A stretch of DNA of 64,000 nucleotides from Cytophagales bacterium (GTDB lineage: Bacteria; Bacteroidota; Bacteroidia; Cytophagales; 172606-1), in contig JAUJMU010000003.1 of NCBI GenBank assembly GCA_030446715.1, positions 62,001-126,000 on the forward strand. Reading direction: 5' to 3'. A program made the translations under genes and the position numbers. The notes beneath the pieces are model-generated. The model saw only the letters and a list, made by a program, of their open reading frames with translations. It searched no databases and was not told where the DNA came from. Shown here in pieces: positions 43,835 to 53,433 of the stretch. The number at the start of each line of letters is the position of its first letter. The first letter of the stretch is position 1.

Positions 43835-46800
43835 ATGTTTACCAAAATACCCGTTACCCCGTTTTCTTCACTCCGGAGGAAACAAATCTTATGGCTCACC
43901 CTGAGCCTGTGTTTGTGGGCATTCACCCTTTCGGCGCAGCCAAAGTACGACCCGTTGCTGAAACCCTTTTACCACGGCGTTGCCTCGGGTGACCCGATGG
44001 AAGACCGGGTAATTATCTGGACCCGCGTAACGCCCGAAAAGGAGGGGCTGGTAACCGTAACGTGGAAAGTAGCCACCGACCCGGCGCTGTCTCAGGTGGT
44101 CAGCTCAGGCGTAGTCACCACCTCAGCGGAACGCGACTACACCGTGAAGCTGGACGTAACCGGGTTGCAACCCAGTACCACCTACTACTACGGCTTTACG
44201 GCGCTGGGCCGCAACTCCCTCACCGGCCGTACCAAAACGGTTCCTGTCGGCGACGTTTCGCAGTTGCGCTTCGCGGTGGTTTCCTGCAACAACTTCGAGG
44301 GCGGCTACTTCAACGCCTTCGGCCGGATTGCCGGCCGCAGTGACCTGGATGCCGTGATTCACCTGGGTGATTATATCTACGAACAGGCGCAGGGCCTGTA
44401 CGGCGCGCCCAGCCTCATCACCACCGGCGAAAGGGCGGTGGAGCCGAAAAAGGAAATCGTGGCACTGGACGACTACCGCCAGCGGTACGCCTGGTACCGG
44501 CTCGACCCCGACCTGCGCCGGGCTCACCAGCAGCACCCGTTCATTACCGTGTGGGACGACCACGAATCGGCCAATGACTCCTACAGGGACGGAGCCGAAA
44601 ACCACCAGCCGGAAACGGAAGGCCCGTGGTCGGTCCGCAAGGAAGCCTCCCGGCGCGTGTACGACGAGTGGATGCCCATCCGGGGCAATGCCTCGCCCAT
44701 TTACCGGGTAAAACCCTTCGGCAACCTCGTGGACCTGATCAGGATAGATACCCGCATCGAGGGCCGTGACGAGCAGATCAACGACGTGACCAACCCGGCT
44801 CTCTACGCCCCGGACCGCACCATGCTCGGCCCCACGCAGCGGGAGTGGCTTTTTGAAAGACTGAAAACGTCTAAAGCCAAATGGAAGATCATCGGCAATC
44901 AGGTGATTTTCAGTGAGTTCAACGTGGGCTGGGCGGCTGCCGCGGCCCCGAACCTCGGCACCCCGGCGCAGCTCGAAAGCATTTTTCTCGACATCTGGGA
45001 CGGCTACCCGGCAGAGCGGAAACGGGTGACTGATTTTATCACCAGGGAGAAAATAGACAATGTCGTAATTCTCACCGGCGACTTTCACTCTTCCTTTGCC
45101 TTCGACGTGGCCCCTGATCCGTCGGTGTTCAGCGTGCCGGGCCAACTGCCCAATTACGACCCGGCCACCGGCAAGGGTTCGGTGGCCGTAGAATTTGCCA
45201 CCCCCAGTATCTCCTCGGCCAACTTCGATGAAAACCTGAGTCCGCAGCAGGCGGCCTTGTTTGAGGCGCTGTTCAACCAACCACTGCCGCCGGGGGCGGG
45301 TTCCTTTGCCGGCGTGAACCCGAACCCGCACCTGAAGTACGTGGACCTTGACCGGCACGGCTACTTTATCCTGGACCTGACGCCCGAAAGAGCCCAGGCC
45401 GACTGGTACTTTGTAAACAGCATACTCAAGCCCGACAACGGCGAAAAATTCGATGCCGGCTTCTTTACCGTGTCCGGCCAGAACCACCTGCAGCAAGCCG
45501 CTGCCGCCAGTGCGCCAAAAGTATCGGTGCCGGCACCGGCACCGGGTACTCCCATCACGGCCGGCACCGCTTCCGGACTGGACATCCGGCTGCTCGGCAC
45601 CTACGCATCCGGCATTTATGACGATGGCGGCGCTGAAATTCCCGCCTACGACCCGGGCTCTAAACGCCTCTTTGTGGTCAACGCCCGGGGGACGGTGGAT
45701 GTGCTGGACATTTCAGATCCGGCCAGCCCGGCCAAACTGTTTGCCATTGACATCAAAGCCATCACCGGCGGCACGCCCAACAGCGTAGACGTCAAAAACG
45801 GGCTGGTGGCCGTAGCCGTCGAACTCAGGGACGGCAGCGGCAACCAGGCACCCGGACTGGTGGCGTTTTTTCCGGCAGATATGGCCGCTGCCCCGTCAGC
45901 GCCGCAGCAGACCGTTCCCGCAGGCAACCTGCCCGACATGGTTACCTTCACGCCGGATGGCAAAAAGCTGCTCGTAGCCAATGAAGGCGAACCCGGGCCG
46001 ACAACCAATCCGGAGGGGTCGGTTTCCATAATTGATCTTTCGGGCGGCGTTGCCGGTGCAACCGTCCGGACCGTCGGCTTTGCGGCGTGGAACGGCCGGG
46101 AAAATGAACTCCGCGCCAAAGGCGTCCGGATTTTCCCCGGTCAGCAGGCGGCTCAGGACCTTGAGCCCGAATCCATTGCCGTAGCTCCCGACGGCAAAAC
46201 GGCCTTTGTGACCCTGCAGGAAGCCAACGCCTTTGCCGTAATTGACATTGCCGGTGCCGCCCTGCTGGATATTATTCCGCTGGGTTATAAAGACCACAGC
46301 CGGGGGCCGGCCAGTCTGGAGCAGTATAATTTCAATGAGCCGCCCATCGGCAAAAGAGCCGGCGGAGAAGACATCCTTTTCGGCGGACTTTCGGGCCTGT
46401 TCTTTGAGAAGGAGGAAAACGGAAAATCCATCTTCGTGACTGTGCCCGACCGGGGCCCCAACGGCGACGAGTCTCCCGCGGGCCGGCCGTTCCTGAAGCC
46501 GGATTACGTGGCTGAGGTATTCCGTTTTTCCCTCGACAAAGCCAGCGGGCAGATCACCATTCTGGAAAAAATCCCGTTGCGGCGGATGGACGGCAACGCG
46601 GAGAAAGCCATTACCGGTTTTCCCAATATTCCCGGCGTGGACGAAAAGCCGATTGACGAAAAGGGCAACCCGCTGCCTTATGATCCGTTCGGCGCTGATC
46701 TGGAGGGAATAGCCGTGGCCGCCGACGGCACCTTCTGGATGGTGGATGAATACCGCCCGGCGATTTACCATTTCAGCAAGGCGGGTATGCTGCTGCACCG

Positions 46801-49633
46801 CTACGTACCGAAAGGCACCGCTGCCCTTGCCGGGCAGCCGGAGGGTACTTTTGGCGAAGAAACCTTGCCCGCGGAGTACGGCAGGCGGCGATCCAACCGC
46901 GGTTTTGAGGCAGTGGCGCTGGACACCGACAAGGGTATTCTGTACGCCTTTATCCAGACACCGCTGGCCAATCCCAACCGGGCCGCTTCCGATGCCTCCG
47001 GCGTGATCCGGATGCTGGGCATTGATCCCGCCACGGGTCAGCCCGTTGCCGAATACATTTATTCCCTGGAAAAACCTGCCCTGCGGCTGACGGCAGTGGA
47101 TAAAATAGGTGACGCCGTGTACGACGCCAAAACCAAAGCTTTCTACGTGATCGAACGGGATGATCTGGCCCGGCCCGAAAACAAAAAATACATTTTCAAA
47201 GTGAATCTGACCGGTGCCACCAACCTGCTGGCACCGGACGCACCGGCCCTTTCTTCCGGCAAAACCCTTGAGCAGCACACGCTGGACGAACTGGCGGCCC
47301 TCGGTATCCGTACGGCTTTCAAAACGAAGGTGGTCAACCTGCCTTCCCTCGGTTACCTGCCCGGCGACAAACCCGAAGGACTGGCCCTGCTGCCCGATGG
47401 GTCGTTTGCCGTCCTGAACGACAACGATTTCGGCCTCGGCGGTCCGGAGCTTTCAGCGGTTGGGCTGGGCATTATTTCCTTCGGAGAAGGCAATACGCTG
47501 GATGCCAGTGACAATGACAACGCAATCAGCCTCCGCAACTGGCCGGTGCTCGGGATGTACATGCCTGACGGCGTGGCTTCTTACCAGGCAAATGGCCAGA
47601 CGTACTACATTACGGCCAATGAAGGCGATGCCCGCAGCGAAGACCGGCGCGTAAGTTCGCTTACCCTTGACCCGGTCGCCTTCCCGGATGCCTCGCTGAA
47701 AAACCCTGACAGACTGGGCCGTCTGAACGTTTCAAATAGCAACGGTGACCTTGACGGTGACGGTGATTATGATCAGCTCTACGCCTACGGTGCCCGGTCG
47801 TTTTCGGTCTGGGACAGCTTCGGCAATCAGGTTTTCGACAGCAGCGACGATCTGGAAAGAATCACCGCCGCCCGGTATCCCGGATTCTTCAACGCGTCCA
47901 ACACCAGCAACACCTTCGACAACCGCAGCGACGACAAGGGACCCGAGCCCGAGGGAGTCACCATCGGGCAGATCAACGGCCGCACCTATGCGTTTATCGG
48001 GCTGGAGCGGACCGGCGGCTTTATGGTCTACGACGTGACCAGTCCCGGTCAGGCGCAGTTTGTGGCGTACACCAACAACCGCAACTTTGAGGGTGTTCCC
48101 CGGGAAGGCACTGCCGGTGATCTGGGTCCGGAGGGGCTGATTTTCATTTCCGAAGCCGATAGCCCCAACGGACAGGCACTGATGGTGGTGGCCAACGAAG
48201 TCAGTGGCACCACGTCCATTTTCGGCGTGAGCCAGCCGACCGCCGTACTGGACTTTACCCTCGTGAATGCCGATACGGAAGGAGACATTGCGCCCCTCAC
48301 CGACGGCGCGGTCATTGACTACGCCAGACTGACGACCACCCGGCTGAACATCCGGGCCAACGTGAGGCCGGAAACGGTGGGCAGTGTGGTTTTCACCCTC
48401 AACGGTGAGATTTACAGCACGGAAAACAGCCCCTTTTACACCTTTGCCGGTGACCGGGAAGGCGACTACCAGCCGTGGACGCCGGCACCGGGCCAGTACA
48501 CCCTCACCGCTACGCCATTCGCCGAGGCGGCCGGCGGGGGATCGGCCGGCGTACCGCTGACGATTACTTTCAACGTTGTCAACTCCGCAAAAATCGCCCG
48601 GCTTGCCCTGGTCAACGCCCGGACTTCGGCAGATATTCAGACCATCAGAGACGGTGACGTGCTGAACCTGCGGACTTTGCCCACCCGACGCATCAATGTA
48701 CGGGCCGGCGCCGACCCCGAAACGGTGGGCAGCGTGGTGTTTACGCTGAAGATTGAAGACAACACCCAGATCCGGCAGGTGGAAAATCTGCCGCCTTACG
48801 CGCTGTTCGGCAACGTGGGGCTCACCGCCGATTATAACCCGTACCTGCTCCGGGAGGGCAGCTACCAGCTTACCGTTACGCCCTACGCCGAATCGTACGG
48901 ACAGGGGGCACCGGGTGAAACCTCGGTTGTCAACTTTACGGTGGTGAATGAGCCGGGCGTGGCCCGCCTGCTGCTGGTAGACATGAACACCGACCGCATC
49001 CTGACCGAAATCCGGGACGGAGATGTGATCAACGCGCAGGCGCTGGGCATTACCCCGGCCAGCAATCTGAACATTCAGGCGGTAACGGATCCGGGCCGCG
49101 TGGAAAAAGTCGTATTCGGTTTTGCCGGTAAAACAGGTTATTTCACCGATGACCGGCGGCCTTACGAACTGTTCGGCAATGCCGGTTCAGCAGCTTCCTC
49201 CTGGCGGCCGGCAGCCGGTACCTACGGCTTAAGAGCCACGCCTTTTTACAAGGCTAAGGGTAAGCTGGTAAACGGGACCGCACTGGCGGTGAATTTTACC
49301 ATTACCGGCAATGCCGCAGTAGCCGGTGCCGCCCGCACCGCCGCCGCGGATAGCGGACCAGGGGAAGCAGTAGCCGGCAAGCCGCTTGCGCTTTCCGTGT
49401 CGCCCAACCCGGTACGCGACGGGCTGACGATCCGGTTCGGGGAGCCGGTTTCCGGTGAGGTGCTGGTGATGGTGTACGACATCATGGGCCGCAAGACGTA
49501 CTTTGAGCGGGACTTCACGCTGGAGGGGCAGGATCAGGTGCAGGTGAATCTGTCGGGTCTGGCCAGCCGGTTCTACCTGCTGAAGGTCATCACCCCATCC
49601 GGCCGGCAGACGGTCCGGATTATAAAAGAGTAG
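43835..49633 (+). CDS. Giant T9SS-secreted phosphoesterase: PhoD + choice-of-anchor I + phytase-like esterase fusion
   Basis: 1932 residues. Signal peptide (to about 33, FTLSAQ). PhoD N-domain about 42-135 (YHGVASGDPMEDRVIIWTRV). PhoD metallophosphatase about 140-560: VVSCNN, IHLGDYIYEQ, VWDDHESAND, LTGDFHSSFAFD supply metal ligands. A beta-propeller-like choice-of-anchor I region starts about 582 (LDIRLLGTYASGIYDDGGAE) and appears to be interrupted by an esterase-like phytase domain (about 849-1165, GGLSGLFFEKEENG, VPDRGPNGDE), resuming to about 1465. Three repeats of about 120 residues follow (starts about 1469, 1585, 1706; each with a DG..I/L..L core and TLTATPF-like end). The T9SS type A sorting domain is at about 1852-1932 (SVSPNPVRDGLTIRF, MVYDIMGRK). 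PhoD enzymes cleave phosphomono- and diesters, so the protein likely attacks complex organophosphates at the cell surface. Confidence 0.85.
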   Translation: MFTKIPVTPFSSLRRKQILWLTLSLCLWAFTLSAQPKYDPLLKPFYHGVASGDPMEDRVIIWTRVTPEKEGLVTVTWKVATDPALSQVVSSGVVTTSAERDYTVKLDVTGLQPSTTYYYGFTALGRNSLTGRTKTVPVGDVSQLRFAVVSCNNFEGGYFNAFGRIAGRSDLDAVIHLGDYIYEQAQGLYGAPSLITTGERAVEPKKEIVALDDYRQRYAWYRLDPDLRRAHQQHPFITVWDDHESANDSYRDGAENHQPETEGPWSVRKEASRRVYDEWMPIRGNASPIYRVKPFGNLVDLIRIDTRIEGRDEQINDVTNPALYAPDRTMLGPTQREWLFERLKTSKAKWKIIGNQVIFSEFNVGWAAAAAPNLGTPAQLESIFLDIWDGYPAERKRVTDFITREKIDNVVILTGDFHSSFAFDVAPDPSVFSVPGQLPNYDPATGKGSVAVEFATPSISSANFDENLSPQQAALFEALFNQPLPPGAGSFAGVNPNPHLKYVDLDRHGYFILDLTPERAQADWYFVNSILKPDNGEKFDAGFFTVSGQNHLQQAAAASAPKVSVPAPAPGTPITAGTASGLDIRLLGTYASGIYDDGGAEIPAYDPGSKRLFVVNARGTVDVLDISDPASPAKLFAIDIKAITGGTPNSVDVKNGLVAVAVELRDGSGNQAPGLVAFFPADMAAAPSAPQQTVPAGNLPDMVTFTPDGKKLLVANEGEPGPTTNPEGSVSIIDLSGGVAGATVRTVGFAAWNGRENELRAKGVRIFPGQQAAQDLEPESIAVAPDGKTAFVTLQEANAFAVIDIAGAALLDIIPLGYKDHSRGPASLEQYNFNEPPIGKRAGGEDILFGGLSGLFFEKEENGKSIFVTVPDRGPNGDESPAGRPFLKPDYVAEVFRFSLDKASGQITILEKIPLRRMDGNAEKAITGFPNIPGVDEKPIDEKGNPLPYDPFGADLEGIAVAADGTFWMVDEYRPAIYHFSKAGMLLHRYVPKGTAALAGQPEGTFGEETLPAEYGRRRSNRGFEAVALDTDKGILYAFIQTPLANPNRAASDASGVIRMLGIDPATGQPVAEYIYSLEKPALRLTAVDKIGDAVYDAKTKAFYVIERDDLARPENKKYIFKVNLTGATNLLAPDAPALSSGKTLEQHTLDELAALGIRTAFKTKVVNLPSLGYLPGDKPEGLALLPDGSFAVLNDNDFGLGGPELSAVGLGIISFGEGNTLDASDNDNAISLRNWPVLGMYMPDGVASYQANGQTYYITANEGDARSEDRRVSSLTLDPVAFPDASLKNPDRLGRLNVSNSNGDLDGDGDYDQLYAYGARSFSVWDSFGNQVFDSSDDLERITAARYPGFFNASNTSNTFDNRSDDKGPEPEGVTIGQINGRTYAFIGLERTGGFMVYDVTSPGQAQFVAYTNNRNFEGVPREGTAGDLGPEGLIFISEADSPNGQALMVVANEVSGTTSIFGVSQPTAVLDFTLVNADTEGDIAPLTDGAVIDYARLTTTRLNIRANVRPETVGSVVFTLNGEIYSTENSPFYTFAGDREGDYQPWTPAPGQYTLTATPFAEAAGGGSAGVPLTITFNVVNSAKIARLALVNARTSADIQTIRDGDVLNLRTLPTRRINVRAGADPETVGSVVFTLKIEDNTQIRQVENLPPYALFGNVGLTADYNPYLLREGSYQLTVTPYAESYGQGAPGETSVVNFTVVNEPGVARLLLVDMNTDRILTEIRDGDVINAQALGITPASNLNIQAVTDPGRVEKVVFGFAGKTGYFTDDRRPYELFGNAGSAASSWRPAAGTYGLRATPFYKAKGKLVNGTALAVNFTITGNAAVAGAARTAAADSGPGEAVAGKPLALSVSPNPVRDGLTIRFGEPVSGEVLVMVYDIMGRKTYFERDFTLEGQDQVQVNLSGLASRFYLLKVITPSGRQTVRIIKE

Positions 49634-49663
49634 CAATCCCTGACCGGAAACTATCTTTCCAAG

Positions 49664-49692
49664 GCGTCACCCCTGTCGGGTGGCGCTTTTTT
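49664..49692 (+). terminator. Intrinsic terminator after the PhoD fusion gene
   Basis: GCGTCACCC (49664-49672), loop CTGTC, GGGTGGCGC (49678-49686), then six T (49687-49692). A classic stem with U-tract, 31 bp after the stop. Confidence 0.8.
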
Positions 49693-49795
49693 ATTCAAAG
49701 GGAGACCCGCACCCTTGCCTCATGATTTCATATAGCGGTTTTAAAGAAGCGGAAGATATAGCGGCCACTGACAAAGCCTTCCGGTCGGAGTGAGA

Positions 49796-49811
49796 TTAAC
49801 AGATTTTTACC
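49796..49811 (+). promoter_or_regulatory. Additional TTAAC/TTACC pair, 11 bp apart
   Basis: TTAAC at 49796 and TTACC at 49807, in the same orientation as the main array 50 bp downstream. It could be a secondary regulator site. Confidence 0.35.
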
Positions 49812-49847
49812 GGAAAGGAAATTATTTAATATCCCGGCAACCATCTT

Positions 49848-49903
49848 GTAATGATTTGATAACTGATGATTAACGTCTTTTCTGATCCGTGTGGATAGCT
49901 TTG
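49848..49903 (+). promoter_or_regulatory. PHO-box-like triple repeat and -7 element before susC
   Basis: GTAAT (49848), ATAAC (49859) and TTAAC (49870) are spaced exactly 11 bp apart. An exact TAnnTTTG match, TAGCTTTG, lies at 49896-49903, 26 bp after the start of the last repeat. The geometry is nearly the same as at 43679-43733. No -33 TTTG is present at the normal distance. Confidence 0.55.
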
Positions 49904-50104
49904 CGGGCGTCAGCAGTAACTGTTTAAATAGAATTATAAAATTTATTTATTCATTAAAAAGTTAATCTGCTGCGCCTGATCAACGGAAATTTGATTGCTC
50001 TCTTCCGTATTTCCACTTCTTATTATCCTAAGCCCTGCCTCATTCCCTGTCCGGCGGACAGGATCCTTTTTGTTTAACCGCAAACCATCAGACAATCCAT
50101 TGCC

Positions 50105-53100
50105 ATGAAAAGACGTGTACAAAAGAAAGGCTGGCAAAGCCTGATCCGCATCGGACTCCTGCATTTTGTGCTGACAGCCCCGCTTGCACCCACGGTGCCG
50201 GCTCAGGAGCCGGCCACCCAAACCAGTCAGCCCAGGGACCTGGTCGTCAGGGGAACCGTGCTGGACGCCGGCACCGGAGAACCGCTGCCGGGCGTAGCCG
50301 TGGTTGTAAAAGGCACTCAGCGGGGCACTGCCACCAATAGCGCCGGCGCGTACGAAATTGCCCTGTCCGATCCCGGCGCAGTGCTGGTATTCAGTTTTGT
50401 GGGTTACCTGCCCCAGGAGGTTCCGGTAGGCAATCGTACCCAGCTGGACCTGACGCTGCAGATTGATACCAAAGCCCTCAGCGAGGTGGTGGTGGTCGGC
50501 TACGGTACCCAGAAAAAAGTGAACCTGACCGGTGCCGTGGATCAGGTAACCGGCGACGTGCTCCAGAACCGGTCCGTACCCAACCTCACCCAGGGCTTGC
50601 AGGGGGTGATTCCCAACCTGAATCTGGTGCCCCGGGACGGAAAACCCATTCAATCTCCCGCTTATAATATCAGAGGCACGACTTCCATCGGGCAGGGAGG
50701 CAACGCCCTGGTGCTGATTGATAACGTGGAAGGGGATCCCAGCCGGCTCAATCCCAACGATATTGCCAGCATCACGGTGCTGAAAGATGCCGCGTCAGCC
50801 GCTATTTACGGGGCAAGGGGGGCGTTCGGGGTGGTACTCATCACCACCAGGAACCCGGTAAAAGACAAAACCAGTATTTCCTACTCCTGGAATCAGTCAA
50901 TCAAAAGCCCGACGGCCGTGCCGGATTTTGTGACCGACGGATACCTGTTTTCCAGCATGTTCAACGAATCATGGACGGCATGGAACAACTACTCACAGAC
51001 GCCCCAGAACGTGAACAAAACGGTGCGGTTTTCTCCGGCTTATCTAGCGGAGGCCGAACGCCGGGCCAATGATCCAAGCCTGCCTAAAACTGACGTGGGC
51101 CCCAACGGGGAATACGTGTATTACGAGAACATGGACTGGTACCGGGAGCTGTATAAAGACAATACCAGTGCCACCGAACATAATCTCTCTTTTTCGGGCA
51201 GCAGCGGCAAAGCGGATCTCTACGTGACGGGCCGGTATTTCGGGCAGAAGGGGCTGTTCCGCTACAACTCCGATGATTACAAACTGCTGAGTTTCCGGGT
51301 GAAGGGCTCCATTCAGATCTATCCGTGGCTGACCATCTCCAACAACGCCGACTATTCTGCCATGACCTATCATAACCCGCTGAACGTGGGCGAAGGAGGC
51401 GGCATCTGGCGGAACATCGGCGATGAAGGCCACACCATGGTGCCGATGTTTAACCCTGACGGTACGCTGACCTACTCGGCTGCTTATACGGTGGGCGATT
51501 TCTGGTACGGCAAAAACGGCATTGACATGAGCCGCCGCGTATTCCGGAACACGGCCGGGTTTGCCACGCAATTTTTCAACGATCAGTTCCGCGTCAAGGG
51601 TGACTTTACCTTTCAGAACACGGACAACAACGAAACCAGAACCCGGGTGCCGGTGCCCTACAGCCGGATACCAGGCGTAATCGAATACGTGGGCAATAAC
51701 ACCAACGACATCCGCAAGCTCAACCGCGAAACCCAGTACCTGACCACCAACCTGTACAGCGAATACGAACCCCGGCTGGAAGGAAATCACTACTTCAAAG
51801 GTTTGCTTGGCTTCAACTATGAACAGTCTACCTTTACGGGTCTGGAAGCCTTGCGGAACGGGCTGATTTTCCCCGATGCGCAGGACATCAGCCTGGCCTT
51901 GGGCCAGTCCATCGTGACCGACGGTGAGTATGAGAAGTGGGCCATTGCCGGCGGCTTCTACCGGCTCAACTACGCCTTCCGCGACAAATATCTGCTTGAA
52001 CTGAATGGCCGCTACGACGGCTCGTCTAAATTTCCTGCCAGCCAGCGGTTTGCCTTCTTCCCCTCCGTGTCGGCCGGCTGGCGGATTTCCAATGAATCAT
52101 TCTGGAAAGTCTCCGACCGGCTCATCAGTGAGCTGAAAATCAGGGCTTCTTATGGTTCACTGGGAAATGGCAACATTGCTTCGTACGCTTTCCAGGAGCA
52201 ATTCCGGATTACTCAGTCCAGCCGGGTTCTTAACGGCGTACGGCCCCAGCAGACGGGTGTGCCCGGTGTGCTGCCAAACGGCCTTACCTGGGAAACCTCT
52301 ACCACGCAAAACCTTGGCCTGGACTTTGGAATGCTGTCAAACCGCCTGACATTTTCGGGAGATGCCTACATCCGCAAGACAACCGATATGTTTACGGTGG
52401 GTGTGTCGCTGCCGGCTGTATTCGGAGCGGCTGTACCCCGGGGCAACTACGCCGATCTGAGAACCACCGGCTGGGAAGCTGTACTTGGCTGGCAGGACGG
52501 ATTCAAGGTAGCTTCCAAGCCATTTAATTACAACGTCAGATTCACCCTTGCCGACTACCAGGCAGAGATCACCAAATACAATAATCCCGAAAAAAGACTA
52601 TCCGATTACTACGCAGGCCAGAAGGTGGGTGAAATCTGGGGGTACGTTACGGAAGGCTTTTTTACTTCGCCCGAAGACATTACCAACTCACCCAAACAAA
52701 CTCTGTTCAGGGCCTCCACCAGCGGACAGTGGCTGCCGGGAGACATCAAATTCCGGGATGTAAACGGAGACGGGGTAATCAACAACGGGGCCAACACGGC
52801 AGATGATCCCGGTGACCGGATTGTGATCGGCAATGCCTCCCCCCGCTACACGTACGGAATCATGCTGGGCGCCGACTGGAACAACTTCTTTTTCTCCACC
52901 TTTTTTCAGGGCGTAGGCAAGCAGGACTGGTGGCCGGGCCGGGAGGCAGCTACTTTCTGGGGCCAGTACAACCGGCCCTACAACAAAATCCCAACCTGGC
53001 AGCTGGGCAATATCTGGTCCGAGGAAAACCCGGATGCCTACCTGCCCCGCTACCGCGGCTATACCGCCGAGAACAGTGCCGGCGTACTCCGCTTTGAGCA

Positions 53101-53383
53101 GACCCGGTACCTGCAGAATGCCGCTTACATCCGGCTGAAGAACATCCAGATCGGGTACAACCTGCCCGAAGGCCTGATCAGTAAAGCAGGCATGGGCAAT
53201 GCAAGGGTATACCTGACCGGCGAAAACCTCTGGTCGTGGTCTCCGCTCTACCGGCGCAGCAAAGATCTGGATGTGGAAAGCATCGGAGGGTCTGACCGGG
53301 AGCTTACCAACGGCACAAATGGCAACGGCAACAATTATCCGATTCTCAGAAGCTTCACGGCCGGATTAGCCGTCACCTTCTAG
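50105..53383 (+). CDS. SusC/RagA-family TonB-linked outer-membrane receptor
   Basis: 1092 residues. N-terminal export signal (about 1-37). CarboxypepD_reg-like domain about 48-125 (VVRGTVLDAGTGEPLPGVAV, FSFVGYLPQEVPVG). The SusC signature LSEVVVVGYGTQKKVNLTGA is followed by the plug (NIRGTTSIGQGGNALVLID, ITVLKDAASAAIYGARGAFG) and a long barrel ending FTAGLAVTF. With SusD it forms a lidded active importer for oligomeric nutrients. Next to phosphoesterases rather than glycoside hydrolases, its cargo is probably phosphorylated or nucleotide-like (inference). The susD gene follows after 50 bp. Confidence 0.93.
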   Translation: MKRRVQKKGWQSLIRIGLLHFVLTAPLAPTVPAQEPATQTSQPRDLVVRGTVLDAGTGEPLPGVAVVVKGTQRGTATNSAGAYEIALSDPGAVLVFSFVGYLPQEVPVGNRTQLDLTLQIDTKALSEVVVVGYGTQKKVNLTGAVDQVTGDVLQNRSVPNLTQGLQGVIPNLNLVPRDGKPIQSPAYNIRGTTSIGQGGNALVLIDNVEGDPSRLNPNDIASITVLKDAASAAIYGARGAFGVVLITTRNPVKDKTSISYSWNQSIKSPTAVPDFVTDGYLFSSMFNESWTAWNNYSQTPQNVNKTVRFSPAYLAEAERRANDPSLPKTDVGPNGEYVYYENMDWYRELYKDNTSATEHNLSFSGSSGKADLYVTGRYFGQKGLFRYNSDDYKLLSFRVKGSIQIYPWLTISNNADYSAMTYHNPLNVGEGGGIWRNIGDEGHTMVPMFNPDGTLTYSAAYTVGDFWYGKNGIDMSRRVFRNTAGFATQFFNDQFRVKGDFTFQNTDNNETRTRVPVPYSRIPGVIEYVGNNTNDIRKLNRETQYLTTNLYSEYEPRLEGNHYFKGLLGFNYEQSTFTGLEALRNGLIFPDAQDISLALGQSIVTDGEYEKWAIAGGFYRLNYAFRDKYLLELNGRYDGSSKFPASQRFAFFPSVSAGWRISNESFWKVSDRLISELKIRASYGSLGNGNIASYAFQEQFRITQSSRVLNGVRPQQTGVPGVLPNGLTWETSTTQNLGLDFGMLSNRLTFSGDAYIRKTTDMFTVGVSLPAVFGAAVPRGNYADLRTTGWEAVLGWQDGFKVASKPFNYNVRFTLADYQAEITKYNNPEKRLSDYYAGQKVGEIWGYVTEGFFTSPEDITNSPKQTLFRASTSGQWLPGDIKFRDVNGDGVINNGANTADDPGDRIVIGNASPRYTYGIMLGADWNNFFFSTFFQGVGKQDWWPGREAATFWGQYNRPYNKIPTWQLGNIWSEENPDAYLPRYRGYTAENSAGVLRFEQTRYLQNAAYIRLKNIQIGYNLPEGLISKAGMGNARVYLTGENLWSWSPLYRRSKDLDVESIGGSDRELTNGTNGNGNNYPILRSFTAGLAVTF

Positions 53384-53433
53384 TCCGTTGATCCTGTACA
53401 CATCACTACAACATTTATCCATCTGAAACAGAC

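Noticed and set aside
45896-47278. Long minus-strand frames inside the PhoD fusion gene
   Set aside because: High-GC coding DNA often leaves the antisense frame open. No motif or start context supports them.
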